47,305 nucleotides of DNA from an uncultured Cytophagaceae bacterium. Lineage in GTDB: Bacteria; Bacteroidota; Bacteroidia; Cytophagales; Spirosomataceae. Made by a program: the position numbers and the translations under genes. Of this stretch, positions 16,583 through 25,044 are shown in pieces. Position 1 is the stretch's first letter, and each line of letters opens with the position of its first letter. Below the pieces are notes generated by a model. The model was not told the DNA's origin. It did not search any database and was given only the letters and a program-made list of their open reading frames with translations. The stretch is from NCBI GenBank assembly GCA_903933935.1, contig CAIZMB010000144.1:1-47305 (forward strand), given 5' to 3'.

Positions 16583-18079
16583 ATGAAATACACGATAAAA
16601 AAATACTTGATATTAGCCATCGGCTCTTTAATCATTTTTAGCGGATGCTCTAAGTTTTTAGAAGAACCTGATAAGTCAAATTTTACTAGAGAGAACTATT
16701 TTACTAAGCCTGAACATGCAGAAAGTATCATAAATTCGATTTATGAAAACATGCGAAATGTATTGGGTGGTGGTTTTAATGGGGCACCATGGATGATGCT
16801 TGAATTTGCCACTGGATTAGCAAATACAGAACTTGGACAAGCTCAGAATAGCATCTTTGTTCGAAACCTTGTAAATAATTCAGATAATGCATATGGCCAA
16901 ACATATTGGACTAGTCATTATAAGGGAATTGGTAATGCTAATTTAGCGATTGCTAAAATTCCAGGCATAAAGATGGATGAAATAGCTAAGAAAAAATTCT
17001 TAGGCGAAGCTAGATTTTTGAGAGCTTTATACTACTTTGATTTGGTTCGTATCTTTGGATCTGTACCATTAATTTCTGAGCCAATTGACTTAAGTTCAAA
17101 AGATTTATATCCTGAGCCAGCAAGTGTAGAAAATATCTACAAATTAATTGAATCTGATTTACTTGAAGCTGAAAAGTCAGGTCTTCCATTTAGAGATGCA
17201 TCTGGAAGGGTTTCCATTGGAGCGATCAAATCACTTTTGTCTAGTGTTTATTTAACGATGGCAGGGTTTCCGCTTAATAAAACTGAGAATTTTGCTAAGG
17301 CGGCTGAAAAGGCATTGGACGTAATTAATTCGAATCAGTTTACCTTATTTGCTTCTTATGATGACCTTCATTTGGCTTCAAGAAAAAATAGTGTTGAGAA
17401 TATCTTCCAAGTTCAATATTTAGAAAATATTTTGCCTTCCAATTGGCAAACCTCCATTATTCCGTACAACCAAGGTATTTCTAATTACACGGATGAGACA
17501 GGAGCTATTTTTGCTAACAAAGAATTTGTAGAATCCTATGAAAAAGGAGATAAAAGGGCAGCAGAGAAGCAGTTTTATTATTCAAGTTATTCCTTACGAG
17601 GCAATAGAACTCAATCCAAAAATCTAGGAGGTTATTACTTGTTTAAGCATTTTGATGTGTTAGCTCAAACTTCCACCACGAGTAGTGGTTTAAATTGGAC
17701 CTTGATAAGGTACCCAGAAGTACTATTAACCTATGCAGAAGCTGCAAATGAAACAGGTGGTCCTAGTGCTACTGTTTTAAATGCGATTAACTTAGTCCGT
17801 AAAAGAGCTGAATTACCTGCATTGGAAGGACTTTCAAAGGACCAATTGCGTGAGGCAATCTGGAGAGAAAGATTTTATGAACTTAGTTTTGAAAATAAAA
17901 CTTGGTATGACATGGTTAGACTTAGAAAAGCTTTCAATGTAAGTACTAAGAAATTTGATGCTTATGTTGGTCATAAATTCTCTTATGGACCTACTCTTTC
18001 TGAAAAAGAATTATTATTTCCAATTCCGACAGCCGAGATTAGAAACAATAATAAGCTGAAACAAAACAAAGGGTATTAA
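16583..18079 (+). CDS. SusD/RagB-family outer-membrane nutrient-binding lipoprotein
   Basis: A 498-residue surface lipoprotein, partner lid of the adjacent SusC. The signal peptide ends in a lipobox with Cys22 (IFSGC). The family features are visible: an N-terminal FTRENYFTKPEHAE segment, TPR-like helices including FLGEARFLRALYYFDLVRIFG, and the C-terminal RYPEVLLTYAEAANE and LREAIWRERFYELSFENKTW blocks. It starts 27 bases after susC and ends just before a strong terminator, so it closes the sigma-anti-sigma-SusC-SusD operon. Confidence 0.96.
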   Translation: MKYTIKKYLILAIGSLIIFSGCSKFLEEPDKSNFTRENYFTKPEHAESIINSIYENMRNVLGGGFNGAPWMMLEFATGLANTELGQAQNSIFVRNLVNNSDNAYGQTYWTSHYKGIGNANLAIAKIPGIKMDEIAKKKFLGEARFLRALYYFDLVRIFGSVPLISEPIDLSSKDLYPEPASVENIYKLIESDLLEAEKSGLPFRDASGRVSIGAIKSLLSSVYLTMAGFPLNKTENFAKAAEKALDVINSNQFTLFASYDDLHLASRKNSVENIFQVQYLENILPSNWQTSIIPYNQGISNYTDETGAIFANKEFVESYEKGDKRAAEKQFYYSSYSLRGNRTQSKNLGGYYLFKHFDVLAQTSTTSSGLNWTLIRYPEVLLTYAEAANETGGPSATVLNAINLVRKRAELPALEGLSKDQLREAIWRERFYELSFENKTWYDMVRLRKAFNVSTKKFDAYVGHKFSYGPTLSEKELLFPIPTAEIRNNNKLKQNKGY

Positions 18080-18092
18080 TACTCTTTAACAT

Positions 18093-18130
18093 AAAAAAAG
18101 CACTTCAATGAAAATTGAAGTGCTTTTTTT
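18093..18130. terminator. Bidirectional intrinsic terminator between susD and the convergent gene
   Basis: A 17-bp perfect inverted repeat (18093-18109 with 18114-18130) encloses a GAAA tetraloop. The GC-containing core GCACTTCAAT/ATTGAAGTGC is flanked by A7 on one side and T7 on the other, so it reads as hairpin plus U-tract on both strands. It serves susD on plus and the hypothetical gene ending at 18148 on minus. Confidence 0.93.
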
Positions 18131-18147
18131 ATTTAATTATTATTTCT

Positions 18148-18543
18148 CTAAGCCTCCCAAACAATACTAATCCCTTTTGGGGTCATCAATAATATACGCG
18201 TAGGAGAGGGCAATAGTACTAAGCGAGTCGCAGCAGCTGGATCCTCAATCCATTCCACCTCTACTCCTTCTTTTTTTCCAATCTCAATTTCTCCATCGGC
18301 CGTTTCAACAAACTTCTTGGCTAAATAGGCCGTTGGCAACAACACATCCGATTCAGGACAATGTTTGATATGAACCTTTTCTAAAATTTCTTCTAATTGA
18401 TCCCCATATTTTTCGTTGAAATCATCTTCCAAATCATGTAAAACTTCTTCTACATCATCATATGTCTCATCCGAATAGCTTAATTTGCTTAATTCTAATC
18501 GCTTTTGCAAAATGGCAATCATCGCCTCGTCAATAGTATTCAT
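18148..18543 (-). CDS. Conserved-looking acidic hypothetical protein
   Basis: I do not recognise this 131-residue protein. It has no signal peptide or membrane segment. The N-terminal half is strongly acidic and helical-looking (YDDVEEVLHDLEDDFNEKYG), with one Cys-Pro (HCPESDVLLP) in the middle. The C-terminal half looks like beta-strands (TRLVLLPSPTRILLMTPKG). It lies 18 bases downstream of menC on the same strand and ends at the bidirectional terminator, so it is probably co-transcribed with menC. A link to menaquinone synthesis is only suggested by position. Confidence 0.7.
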   Translation of the reverse strand: MNTIDEAMIAILQKRLELSKLSYSDETYDDVEEVLHDLEDDFNEKYGDQLEEILEKVHIKHCPESDVLLPTAYLAKKFVETADGEIEIGKKEGVEVEWIEDPAAATRLVLLPSPTRILLMTPKGISIVWEA

Positions 18544-18561
18544 TTGTTTTAATTAAATTTT

Positions 18562-19644
18562 TTACAAAGATAAGTTTTGAAATGGATTTTCCCTTGGGAA
18601 TTTCGAGTCAAAATAAATATTTCCACGCTCAGTTTTCAATCCACTGGCTAAGTTGTTGGAATACAGCAAACCTGTTCCTAATCCTTGTGGGATCAAGTCG
18701 GAAAATTGTCCCGTAAATTGGGCAATAGCCTGCAGTCCCACGTTTGATTCTAAAGCTGAAGTGATCCACCAACCGATTTGCTTATCCTTCGCTAAATTAA
18801 TCCATTGTCTCGTTGCCTCAAATCCGCCCAAAAAACTAGGTTTTAAAATAATAAAAGCTGGCCTAATCTTATCTAATAACTCTGCTGAGTCTTTTATACC
18901 AATCAATTCCTCGTCTAAGGCAATTGGGATTTCTGACTGCTTACATAAATCAGCCATTTCATTCCATTGACCAGCCTTGATCGGTTGTTCAATCGAATGA
19001 ATGCCATATTTTGATAATTTTTCTAGCTTATTTAAAGCTTCATGAATCGGAAATGCGCCATTCGCATCTAATCGAATCGTTAGCTCTTTCTCTGAATGAA
19101 CCTCTCTGATCGAACGAATGAGGTCCATTTCAGATTCAAAATCAATTGCGCCAATTTTCAATTTCAAACAAGTTAAGCCCTCGGCCAATTTTGACTCAAT
19201 TTGTTTTTGCATGTATTCTTTCGAACCCATCCAAATCAAACCATTAATAGAAATAGGGTGTTTTTTATTTGAAAAATTATTTTGGAAATAAATCCCATTT
19301 TGTTGATTTAAATAATCTAACATGGCCATTTCTGCGGCAAATCGAAAGGATGGTTGGTTAAAGGGTATAGCAGAAATCCATTGGCCAACTTCCGTTTTAT
19401 CCCTAGGTAAATCTCTTGATAGACGATTAATGGCCATGTGGAAATCATCCAAGACATCTTCCTTATATTCTGGGCTAAGTCCAAACAAAGGCCCTGCTTC
19501 CCCTAGTCCTACAAACCCTGTGTTATCGGGATTGGATATTTGCAAAAAATAACTATTTTTTTTGGTTAATATTCCTCGCGAAGTTCCTGCTTCTACATGA
19601 AAATGTAAGGTTCTACGCTTTACTTGAAATATAGCATTGGACAT
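18562..19644 (-). CDS. menC: o-Succinylbenzoate synthase (enolase superfamily)
   Basis: The 360-residue protein has the muconate-lactonising subgroup layout of the enolase superfamily. Visible catalytic and metal residues are Lys161/Lys163 in LKLKIG, Asp193 in RLDANG, Glu219 in IEQP, Asp244 in ALDEE and Lys268 in ILKPS. In Bacteroidota this arrangement is usually MenC, which dehydrates SHCHC to o-succinylbenzoate in menaquinone synthesis. A dipeptide epimerase cannot be excluded from sequence alone. No other men gene is in the window; a small acidic hypothetical gene follows after 18 bases. Confidence 0.8.
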   Translation of the reverse strand: MSNAIFQVKRRTLHFHVEAGTSRGILTKKNSYFLQISNPDNTGFVGLGEAGPLFGLSPEYKEDVLDDFHMAINRLSRDLPRDKTEVGQWISAIPFNQPSFRFAAEMAMLDYLNQQNGIYFQNNFSNKKHPISINGLIWMGSKEYMQKQIESKLAEGLTCLKLKIGAIDFESEMDLIRSIREVHSEKELTIRLDANGAFPIHEALNKLEKLSKYGIHSIEQPIKAGQWNEMADLCKQSEIPIALDEELIGIKDSAELLDKIRPAFIILKPSFLGGFEATRQWINLAKDKQIGWWITSALESNVGLQAIAQFTGQFSDLIPQGLGTGLLYSNNLASGLKTERGNIYFDSKFPRENPFQNLSL

Positions 19645-19672
19645 GAGTGCAATTTATTATTTTCTTCTGAGT

Positions 19673-19703
19673 TTTGCTGCCTGATCATTTATTTTTAGCT
19701 TTA
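19673..19703 (+). promoter_or_regulatory. Probable promoter of lpxK
   Basis: TTTG at 19673-19676 and TAGCTTTA at 19696-19703 (7 of 8 bases of TAnnTTTG are as expected) are separated by 19 bases. The start codon at 19711 lies only 7 bases after the -7 element, so the mRNA would have almost no leader. Confidence 0.45.
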
Positions 19704-19710
19704 ACTTATC

Positions 19711-20727
19711 ATGATGAGAACAATTTTAACTTTTATTCCGGCCTTGTTATTTAAAGCGATAAGTTCTGTAAGGAATTTATTGTTTGACCGCCAAGTGCTT
19801 AGCTCTCATAAATTTTCTTCTCCCTTTATCTTAGTCATTGGTAACTTGTCCGTCGGCGGTACAGGTAAAAGCCCTTTAGTTACCTACATAGTCCAATATT
19901 GGCCTTGGAAATCTGAAGTGGGTGTGCTGAGTCGGGGTTATGGCCGTAAAACCAAAGGTTTTCGCTGGGTTAACAATGTGTCAACAGCCATGCAAGTTGG
20001 GGACGAACCTTTAGCTTATAAAAAATTATTTCCTCATGTGCCGGTAGCTGTTTGTGAAAAAAGGCCAAAAGGCGTTCAAAAAATGGTGGAAGATTTTCCA
20101 TTTCTGGATACGGTCATTTTAGATGATGCCTTTCAACATCGTCGGATTGCCGGAAACTTGAATATCATTTGTACCACATATAACAAACCCTTTTTTGAAG
20201 ACCAATTAATGCCTTTAGGGCGATTGAGAGAATCTATTTCTGGTATTCAACGAGCAGACGCCTTGTTTGTCAACCGTTGTCCTCGGGATTTTAATGCATC
20301 TGAATTCACTGTAAAAGCAAGAAAATATGTTCCAGATTCAATGCCCATTTTTTACACGCAAGTAAAATATGGGGAGATCGTTGGTCCCCAAACGAATACA
20401 AACAATTGGCATTTGTTAGCAGGCATTGCCGATCCGGCGCCCTTCTCTGAGTATGTATCGAGTCAATTTCAAGTTTTATCGGAGCGTTTTTTTCCTGATC
20501 ATCACACTTTTTCTGAAGCTGAATTATACGAGCTAAATTTAATGGCCAAGCATTTAGCCCCTGAGGAGGGGATTATCACCACATATAAAGATTATATGCG
20601 TTTACTGGATTCTTTTTCTGATTGTCCAGACCTAAAATCCAAGTTGTATTATCTGCCGATCGAAATGTCATTTGTGAATCAAGAGAAAGAGTTTTGGGCT
20701 TGGTTGAGCAATAAAATGAAAAGGTAA
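19711..20727 (+). CDS. lpxK: Tetraacyldisaccharide 4'-kinase
   Basis: LpxK phosphorylates the lipid A disaccharide at the 4' position at the cytoplasmic face of the inner membrane. The 338-residue length fits. An N-terminal hydrophobic helix is followed by the Walker A loop GNLSVGGTGKSP, then SRGYGRKTKGF, GDEP, VILDDAFQHRRI and LPLGRLRE-type (MPLGRLRES) blocks. Two adjacent ATG codons (19711 and 19714) are possible starts. It is divergent from menC and followed after 28 bases by a porin gene. Confidence 0.96.
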   Translation: MMRTILTFIPALLFKAISSVRNLLFDRQVLSSHKFSSPFILVIGNLSVGGTGKSPLVTYIVQYWPWKSEVGVLSRGYGRKTKGFRWVNNVSTAMQVGDEPLAYKKLFPHVPVAVCEKRPKGVQKMVEDFPFLDTVILDDAFQHRRIAGNLNIICTTYNKPFFEDQLMPLGRLRESISGIQRADALFVNRCPRDFNASEFTVKARKYVPDSMPIFYTQVKYGEIVGPQTNTNNWHLLAGIADPAPFSEYVSSQFQVLSERFFPDHHTFSEAELYELNLMAKHLAPEEGIITTYKDYMRLLDSFSDCPDLKSKLYYLPIEMSFVNQEKEFWAWLSNKMKR

Positions 20728-20743
20728 TTCCCATAAAAATATT

Positions 20744-20751
20744 TACCTTTG
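20744..20751 (+). promoter_or_regulatory. TAnnTTTG -7 element before the porin gene
   Basis: TACCTTTG at 20744-20751 matches the -7 consensus perfectly. A properly spaced TTTG upstream was not found. The GTG start at 20756 is so close that the transcript would be leaderless or nearly so. Confidence 0.4.
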
Positions 20752-20755
20752 ATCC

Positions 20756-22747
20756 GTGAAAATAAGGAGTATACTTATATTTTTTATGTTGGTTTTGCCC
20801 ATTGCTTTTGCTCTAGGGCAAACTCCCATGAGCCCACAATCATCCGGACAGGGTTCAATGGATCCTTCCCAACCTAATCCTAACGGCGGATTTCCTGACC
20901 CTAAACTGACTAAAACTCCCACTCAATCCCCCAAAAGTGGCCGAGCAGCTTTAGATGATTCGACTAAACAGATTTATGGCCCTAATTCCACGCATTATTT
21001 CTTAGAAAGTGATGTGCTCAATGCTAAATTAGTTAATCGTACTATTGATACTTCTTTACACTTATTCCAACGATACCTATTTCAAGAAAAAGCCTATTAT
21101 TTAACAGCTAATCTTGGTAATGAGGGTACAGCGGTCCGAAACATCTTTGTTAAATCTCCCACTGCATTAGGAACATATTTAGGTTATAATGCCTATATGC
21201 CCTATGCTTTTGATACCGATGAAGTCAAGTATTACAACACAAAATCCCCCTTTTCCGATATCGATTATAGCTTAGGGGGAGGTGGTCAAACTCGCCTGAA
21301 TTTCACTTTTGCAAGAAACATCGATTCACTTTGGAACATGGGATTAGAACTTCAACGAGTAGTTGCCGATAAAGTATTAACCGATGCGGCTTTCAAAAAG
21401 GGCGATCAATTTTTATTAGGCCAATGGGGTGTTTTATTGCATTCCAATTTTCGCTCACGCAATAATAAATACCGCATTTTAGGCCATTTTAATTACTTCG
21501 ACCAAGGAGCAAATGATCAAGGGGGAGTAAAATTGACAACCGGACAGACGCCAACGGCCGCCCTAAATTACCTCGATAACACAGCGATTTTATCAAATTC
21601 AACTAGCCAGTCTAATGACCAATTTTTAAAGTTTCATGTATATCATGAATTTATTGGGTTCAAAGGCTTGCAATTTTTCCAACGATTTGATTTAGAAACA
21701 CGTAAAGTGAAGTATAGAGATATGGATTTTGACATGTCATTAGCAGATCGATTTTATCCTAAAACCTATATTCAATACATCAAAGCGCCTTCCGTGCCTG
21801 ATTCCATGTACAATGAAAATCAATGGAATTCCTATAGTCATCAAACTGGAATTAAGGGTGTATTTAGGAAATTTATTTATAGAGCCCATCTGAAGCAACG
21901 TTATTGGTCCGTTTACAATCCCATGAACGATGCTAGAATAGATCGTTTTGAAAATTACCTAGGTCTTTGGTTACATCAGTCCTTCTCGGATAACATTGAT
22001 TTTACAGCTGAAGGAGAATATCTCTTAGGATCAGATTATAAGTTAGCTGCTCAGTTTACTTCGCCGTGGTTTTATGCGAAGGTCCAACGAACCTCTTCGA
22101 GCCCTTCTATCGCACAAAATTGGGTACATAATATTTCATACCGTTGGAAAAATGATTTTGACAATATCCAATTTGATGTATTGGAAGGAGGATTGGAATA
22201 TAAATCAAAACAGTTTTATGTAAAACCCTATGTTACCATTCAGCGGATTGGGAATTGGTTGTATTTTGATTCATTAGCCAACGTAAAACAAACGAAAGAA
22301 GCGATTGGAGTATTTAGGACCAGTGTAGATCTAGGTGGGAATTTTGGAAAGTTTGAGTGGGGAACACGGCTTCATGCCAACACAAGTTCCGGCCCAGATC
22401 TTATTAGAATGCCTAGTTTTGTGGCGAATGCCAACTTAGCCCTGAATGTTCAATATAAGAAATTACTTTATTTACAGTTTGGCATAGATCTACAACATCA
22501 ATCCGCTTATTATGCAGATGCTTATATGCCTGCATTTCAGCAATATCACCTTCAAGACAATTTTCAACTCCCCGCCTATGTGCAGGTGGATGCCTATGTG
22601 AATCTTCGAATTAATCGGGTTCGATTGTTTTTTAAAATGTCCAATGTTACACAGGGATTAATAACGTCCAACTATTATACGGCCTATTTACATCCAGCGA
22701 TGGGGCGCGTGTTTGGATACGGAGTCAAATGGCTTTTGTTCGATTAA
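20756..22747 (+). CDS. Putative outer-membrane porin (Porin_10-like)
   Basis: A 663-residue protein with a signal peptide (KIRSILIFFMLVLPIAFALG) and a Ser/Pro/Gly/Asn-rich linker at about residues 22-60. A long aromatic, beta-strand-rich region follows, as expected of a barrel. It resembles the Bacteroidota 'putative porin' family. The GTG start at 20756 gives a complete charged n-region; the next in-frame ATG at 20786 would begin inside the hydrophobic part. Possible role: diffusion of small solutes through the outer membrane. Neighbouring lpxK (28 bases upstream) also serves outer-membrane biogenesis. Confidence 0.75.
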   Translation: MKIRSILIFFMLVLPIAFALGQTPMSPQSSGQGSMDPSQPNPNGGFPDPKLTKTPTQSPKSGRAALDDSTKQIYGPNSTHYFLESDVLNAKLVNRTIDTSLHLFQRYLFQEKAYYLTANLGNEGTAVRNIFVKSPTALGTYLGYNAYMPYAFDTDEVKYYNTKSPFSDIDYSLGGGGQTRLNFTFARNIDSLWNMGLELQRVVADKVLTDAAFKKGDQFLLGQWGVLLHSNFRSRNNKYRILGHFNYFDQGANDQGGVKLTTGQTPTAALNYLDNTAILSNSTSQSNDQFLKFHVYHEFIGFKGLQFFQRFDLETRKVKYRDMDFDMSLADRFYPKTYIQYIKAPSVPDSMYNENQWNSYSHQTGIKGVFRKFIYRAHLKQRYWSVYNPMNDARIDRFENYLGLWLHQSFSDNIDFTAEGEYLLGSDYKLAAQFTSPWFYAKVQRTSSSPSIAQNWVHNISYRWKNDFDNIQFDVLEGGLEYKSKQFYVKPYVTIQRIGNWLYFDSLANVKQTKEAIGVFRTSVDLGGNFGKFEWGTRLHANTSSGPDLIRMPSFVANANLALNVQYKKLLYLQFGIDLQHQSAYYADAYMPAFQQYHLQDNFQLPAYVQVDAYVNLRINRVRLFFKMSNVTQGLITSNYYTAYLHPAMGRVFGYGVKWLLFD

Positions 22748-22786
22748 ATAAAACTTGATCAGTATACATAAACAGGGAATATTTAA

Positions 22787-22794
22787 TAAGTTTG
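22787..22794 (+). promoter_or_regulatory. TAnnTTTG -7 element before the dehydrogenase operon
   Basis: TAAGTTTG at 22787-22794 is a perfect -7 consensus, 24 bases before ATG 22819. A -33 TTTG at the usual distance is not evident. It supports starting the downstream gene at 22819 and not at the upstream TTG at 22792, which lies within the element. Confidence 0.4.
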
Positions 22795-22818
22795 TGCTTT
22801 ACAAAAACCTGTTTTAAT

Positions 22819-23334
22819 ATGTCTCAAATTTCACGTCGAGAGTGGGTAAAAGGAATGGCTTTGGCCACCCTTGGAACCGTTGCATTTTATGATGCAAAAT
22901 CAATTTCTCCTACTCATTTTAATTTTACCCTAGCAGAAGATCATACCTTAGAATTAATCATGGGAGCCATTATTCCAGAGTCCTCCATTCCCGGTGCCAT
23001 CAGTTTAGGAGTACCTGTATTTGTGAAAACAATGTTGAAAGATTGTTATGAGGCAAAAGCCCAGCAAAGTTTTAAGAATGTCATGGGTGAAATTCCTAAA
23101 CTATTTTTAAACGAAAATAAAAAGGAAATTTCTTCGGCCTCAGAGTCAGAAAAGGAGCAGTTTATTTTTTCTTTGGAAAAAGGAAAACATGGGGTGGAAG
23201 CACAAAAAACATTAGCCACCTTAAAAGGCCTAACGATTCAGGGATATATGTCGACTGAATACATTATGGTCAATCATTTAAATTATCAAATGGCTCCCGG
23301 ATTTTTCAACGGTTGCGCCCCAATAAAGAAATAA
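22819..23334 (+). CDS. Gluconate 2-dehydrogenase subunit 3-like protein with Tat signal
   Basis: A 171-residue small subunit associated with GMC-type dehydrogenases. The N-terminus MSQISRREWVKGMALATLG is a twin-arginine signal. The body has the subunit-3 pattern LEDHTLELIMGAIIPES near residue 35-55 (LAEDHTLELIMGAIIPES) and a C-terminal GYMSTEYIMVNHLNY block. ATG 22819 is preferred over TTG 22792. The FAD-containing partner follows after 3 bases and has no export signal of its own, so this subunit may carry it across the membrane. Confidence 0.85.
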   Translation: MSQISRREWVKGMALATLGTVAFYDAKSISPTHFNFTLAEDHTLELIMGAIIPESSIPGAISLGVPVFVKTMLKDCYEAKAQQSFKNVMGEIPKLFLNENKKEISSASESEKEQFIFSLEKGKHGVEAQKTLATLKGLTIQGYMSTEYIMVNHLNYQMAPGFFNGCAPIKK

Positions 23335-23337
23335 GTC

Positions 23338-25044
23338 ATGTATATTTTAAATAACGCGGAAAAACGCACATACGGTGCTATCGTAATCGGTTCAGGAATA
23401 GCAGGTGGTTGGGCCGCAAAAGAATTTTGTGATAAAGGTGTCAAGACTTTGGTCTTAGAGAGAGGAAGAAAAGTGACACATAATGAAGATTATCCTACAA
23501 CTTTAATGAGTCCTTGGGAATTTCCACATCGAGGCCGATTGACCATAGAAGAAATTGACGAAAACCCTATTGCCAGTAAATGCTACCAGTTTAAAGAAGA
23601 TTCGAAACATTTTATTGTCAAAGACAAAGAGCATCCCTATGAGCAGGATAAACCCTTTGATTGGATTCGTGGGTACCAGGTAGGTGGCAAATCTTTGCTT
23701 TGGGCTAGGCAAACACAGCGCTGGTCGCAGTTCGATTTTGATGGTCCAGCTCGTGATGGATACGCAACGCCTTGGCCCATTACTTACAAGGATATTGATC
23801 CATGGTATTCGCATGTGGAATATTTTGCGGGTATTTCCGGAAATAAAGATGGATTAGATTCCTTGCCAGATGGCGATTTCTTGCCTGGCTACGAATTGAC
23901 CTGTGTAGAAAAACATTTTCAAACTGAATTAAAAAAGCATTATAAAGATCGCCATGTTATTTCCGCTCGTTGTGCCCATATTTCTGAGCCACGAGAAATA
24001 CATCTCCAACAGGGAAGAGGGCGGTGTTTGAGCCGTAATTTATGCCAAAGAGGTTGTCCTTACGGAGGTTATTTTAGTTCAAACGCATCGACTTTACCTT
24101 GGGCAGCTAAAACAGGTAATTTGACATTGCGACCAGATTCTATCGTGGAATCTGTGATTTATGATGAAAAAAAGAAAAAGGCCGTAGGGGTTCGCGTGAT
24201 TGATGCGCACACGAATGAAATGGTGGAGTATTACGCGAAAGTAATTTTTGTTACGGCGGCAGCATTAAATACCAATGCCATATTGTTAAACTCAAAATCT
24301 GATCGCTTTCCAAATGGTTTAGGCAATGATAGCGGGGTCCTAGGGAAATATGTGGCTTTCCATAACTATCGAGCTACCATATCAGCTGAATATGACGGAT
24401 ATTTTGATTTTAAAACGGAAGGGAGTAGGCCTACTTCAGGTTATGTCCCTCGTTTCCGCAATTTATACAAACAAGAAACGAATTTCTTGCGTGGATATGC
24501 CGCTGGAATGAGCGCAAGACGTGCCAATACTACAGATCGAGATTCCGTAGGCGAGAGCTTAAAGAACTCATTATTAAATCCTAAATGGACTAATTGGTCT
24601 GCAGGTTCACACATGATGGGCGAAACAATTCCCAAGGAGACGAACAAAATTACATTGGACCCCATCAAAAAAGATGCGCATGGTTTACCGATCATGCACA
24701 TGGATGTTTCTTATGATGACAATGATGATAAAATGGTCAAAGATTTTATCGAGCAATTCACGGAGATGTATACCAAAGCCGGCTTTAAGAATATTCGTTC
24801 TCGAGATTCAAAACAAGCACCCGGTCTAGATATTCATGAAATGGGTGGTTGCCGTATGGGAACTGACCCTAAGACTTCGATGCTCAATAAATGGAATCAA
24901 ATGCACGCAGTTAAAAATGTATTTGTGAGCGATGGAGCCAGTATGACATCCACGTCCACACAAAACCCCTCATTAACATACATGGCATTGACTGCTCGAG
25001 CCGTAGATTATGCAGTAAAAGAAATGAAAAAGGGCAATCTATAA
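23338..25044 (+). CDS. GMC-family FAD oxidoreductase (sugar/gluconate dehydrogenase type)
   Basis: A 568-residue flavoenzyme. The FAD-binding Rossmann motif GAIVIGSGIAGGWAAKEF is near residues 14-31, followed by VLERG. GMC blocks follow: GYQVGGKSLLWARQTQRW, then C-terminal HEMGGCRMGTDP and NVFVSDGASMTS with NPSLTYMALTARA. Such enzymes oxidise sugars, gluconate or other alcohols and pass electrons to the respiratory chain. It lacks an N-terminal signal, and its partner upstream has a Tat signal. The stop codon overlaps the start of the next gene by one base (TAATG). Confidence 0.9.
   Translation: MYILNNAEKRTYGAIVIGSGIAGGWAAKEFCDKGVKTLVLERGRKVTHNEDYPTTLMSPWEFPHRGRLTIEEIDENPIASKCYQFKEDSKHFIVKDKEHPYEQDKPFDWIRGYQVGGKSLLWARQTQRWSQFDFDGPARDGYATPWPITYKDIDPWYSHVEYFAGISGNKDGLDSLPDGDFLPGYELTCVEKHFQTELKKHYKDRHVISARCAHISEPREIHLQQGRGRCLSRNLCQRGCPYGGYFSSNASTLPWAAKTGNLTLRPDSIVESVIYDEKKKKAVGVRVIDAHTNEMVEYYAKVIFVTAAALNTNAILLNSKSDRFPNGLGNDSGVLGKYVAFHNYRATISAEYDGYFDFKTEGSRPTSGYVPRFRNLYKQETNFLRGYAAGMSARRANTTDRDSVGESLKNSLLNPKWTNWSAGSHMMGETIPKETNKITLDPIKKDAHGLPIMHMDVSYDDNDDKMVKDFIEQFTEMYTKAGFKNIRSRDSKQAPGLDIHEMGGCRMGTDPKTSMLNKWNQMHAVKNVFVSDGASMTSTSTQNPSLTYMALTARAVDYAVKEMKKGNL

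Noticed and set aside
18653-18970. 105-residue plus-strand ORF within menC
   Set aside because: It is antisense to conserved catalytic segments of MenC.
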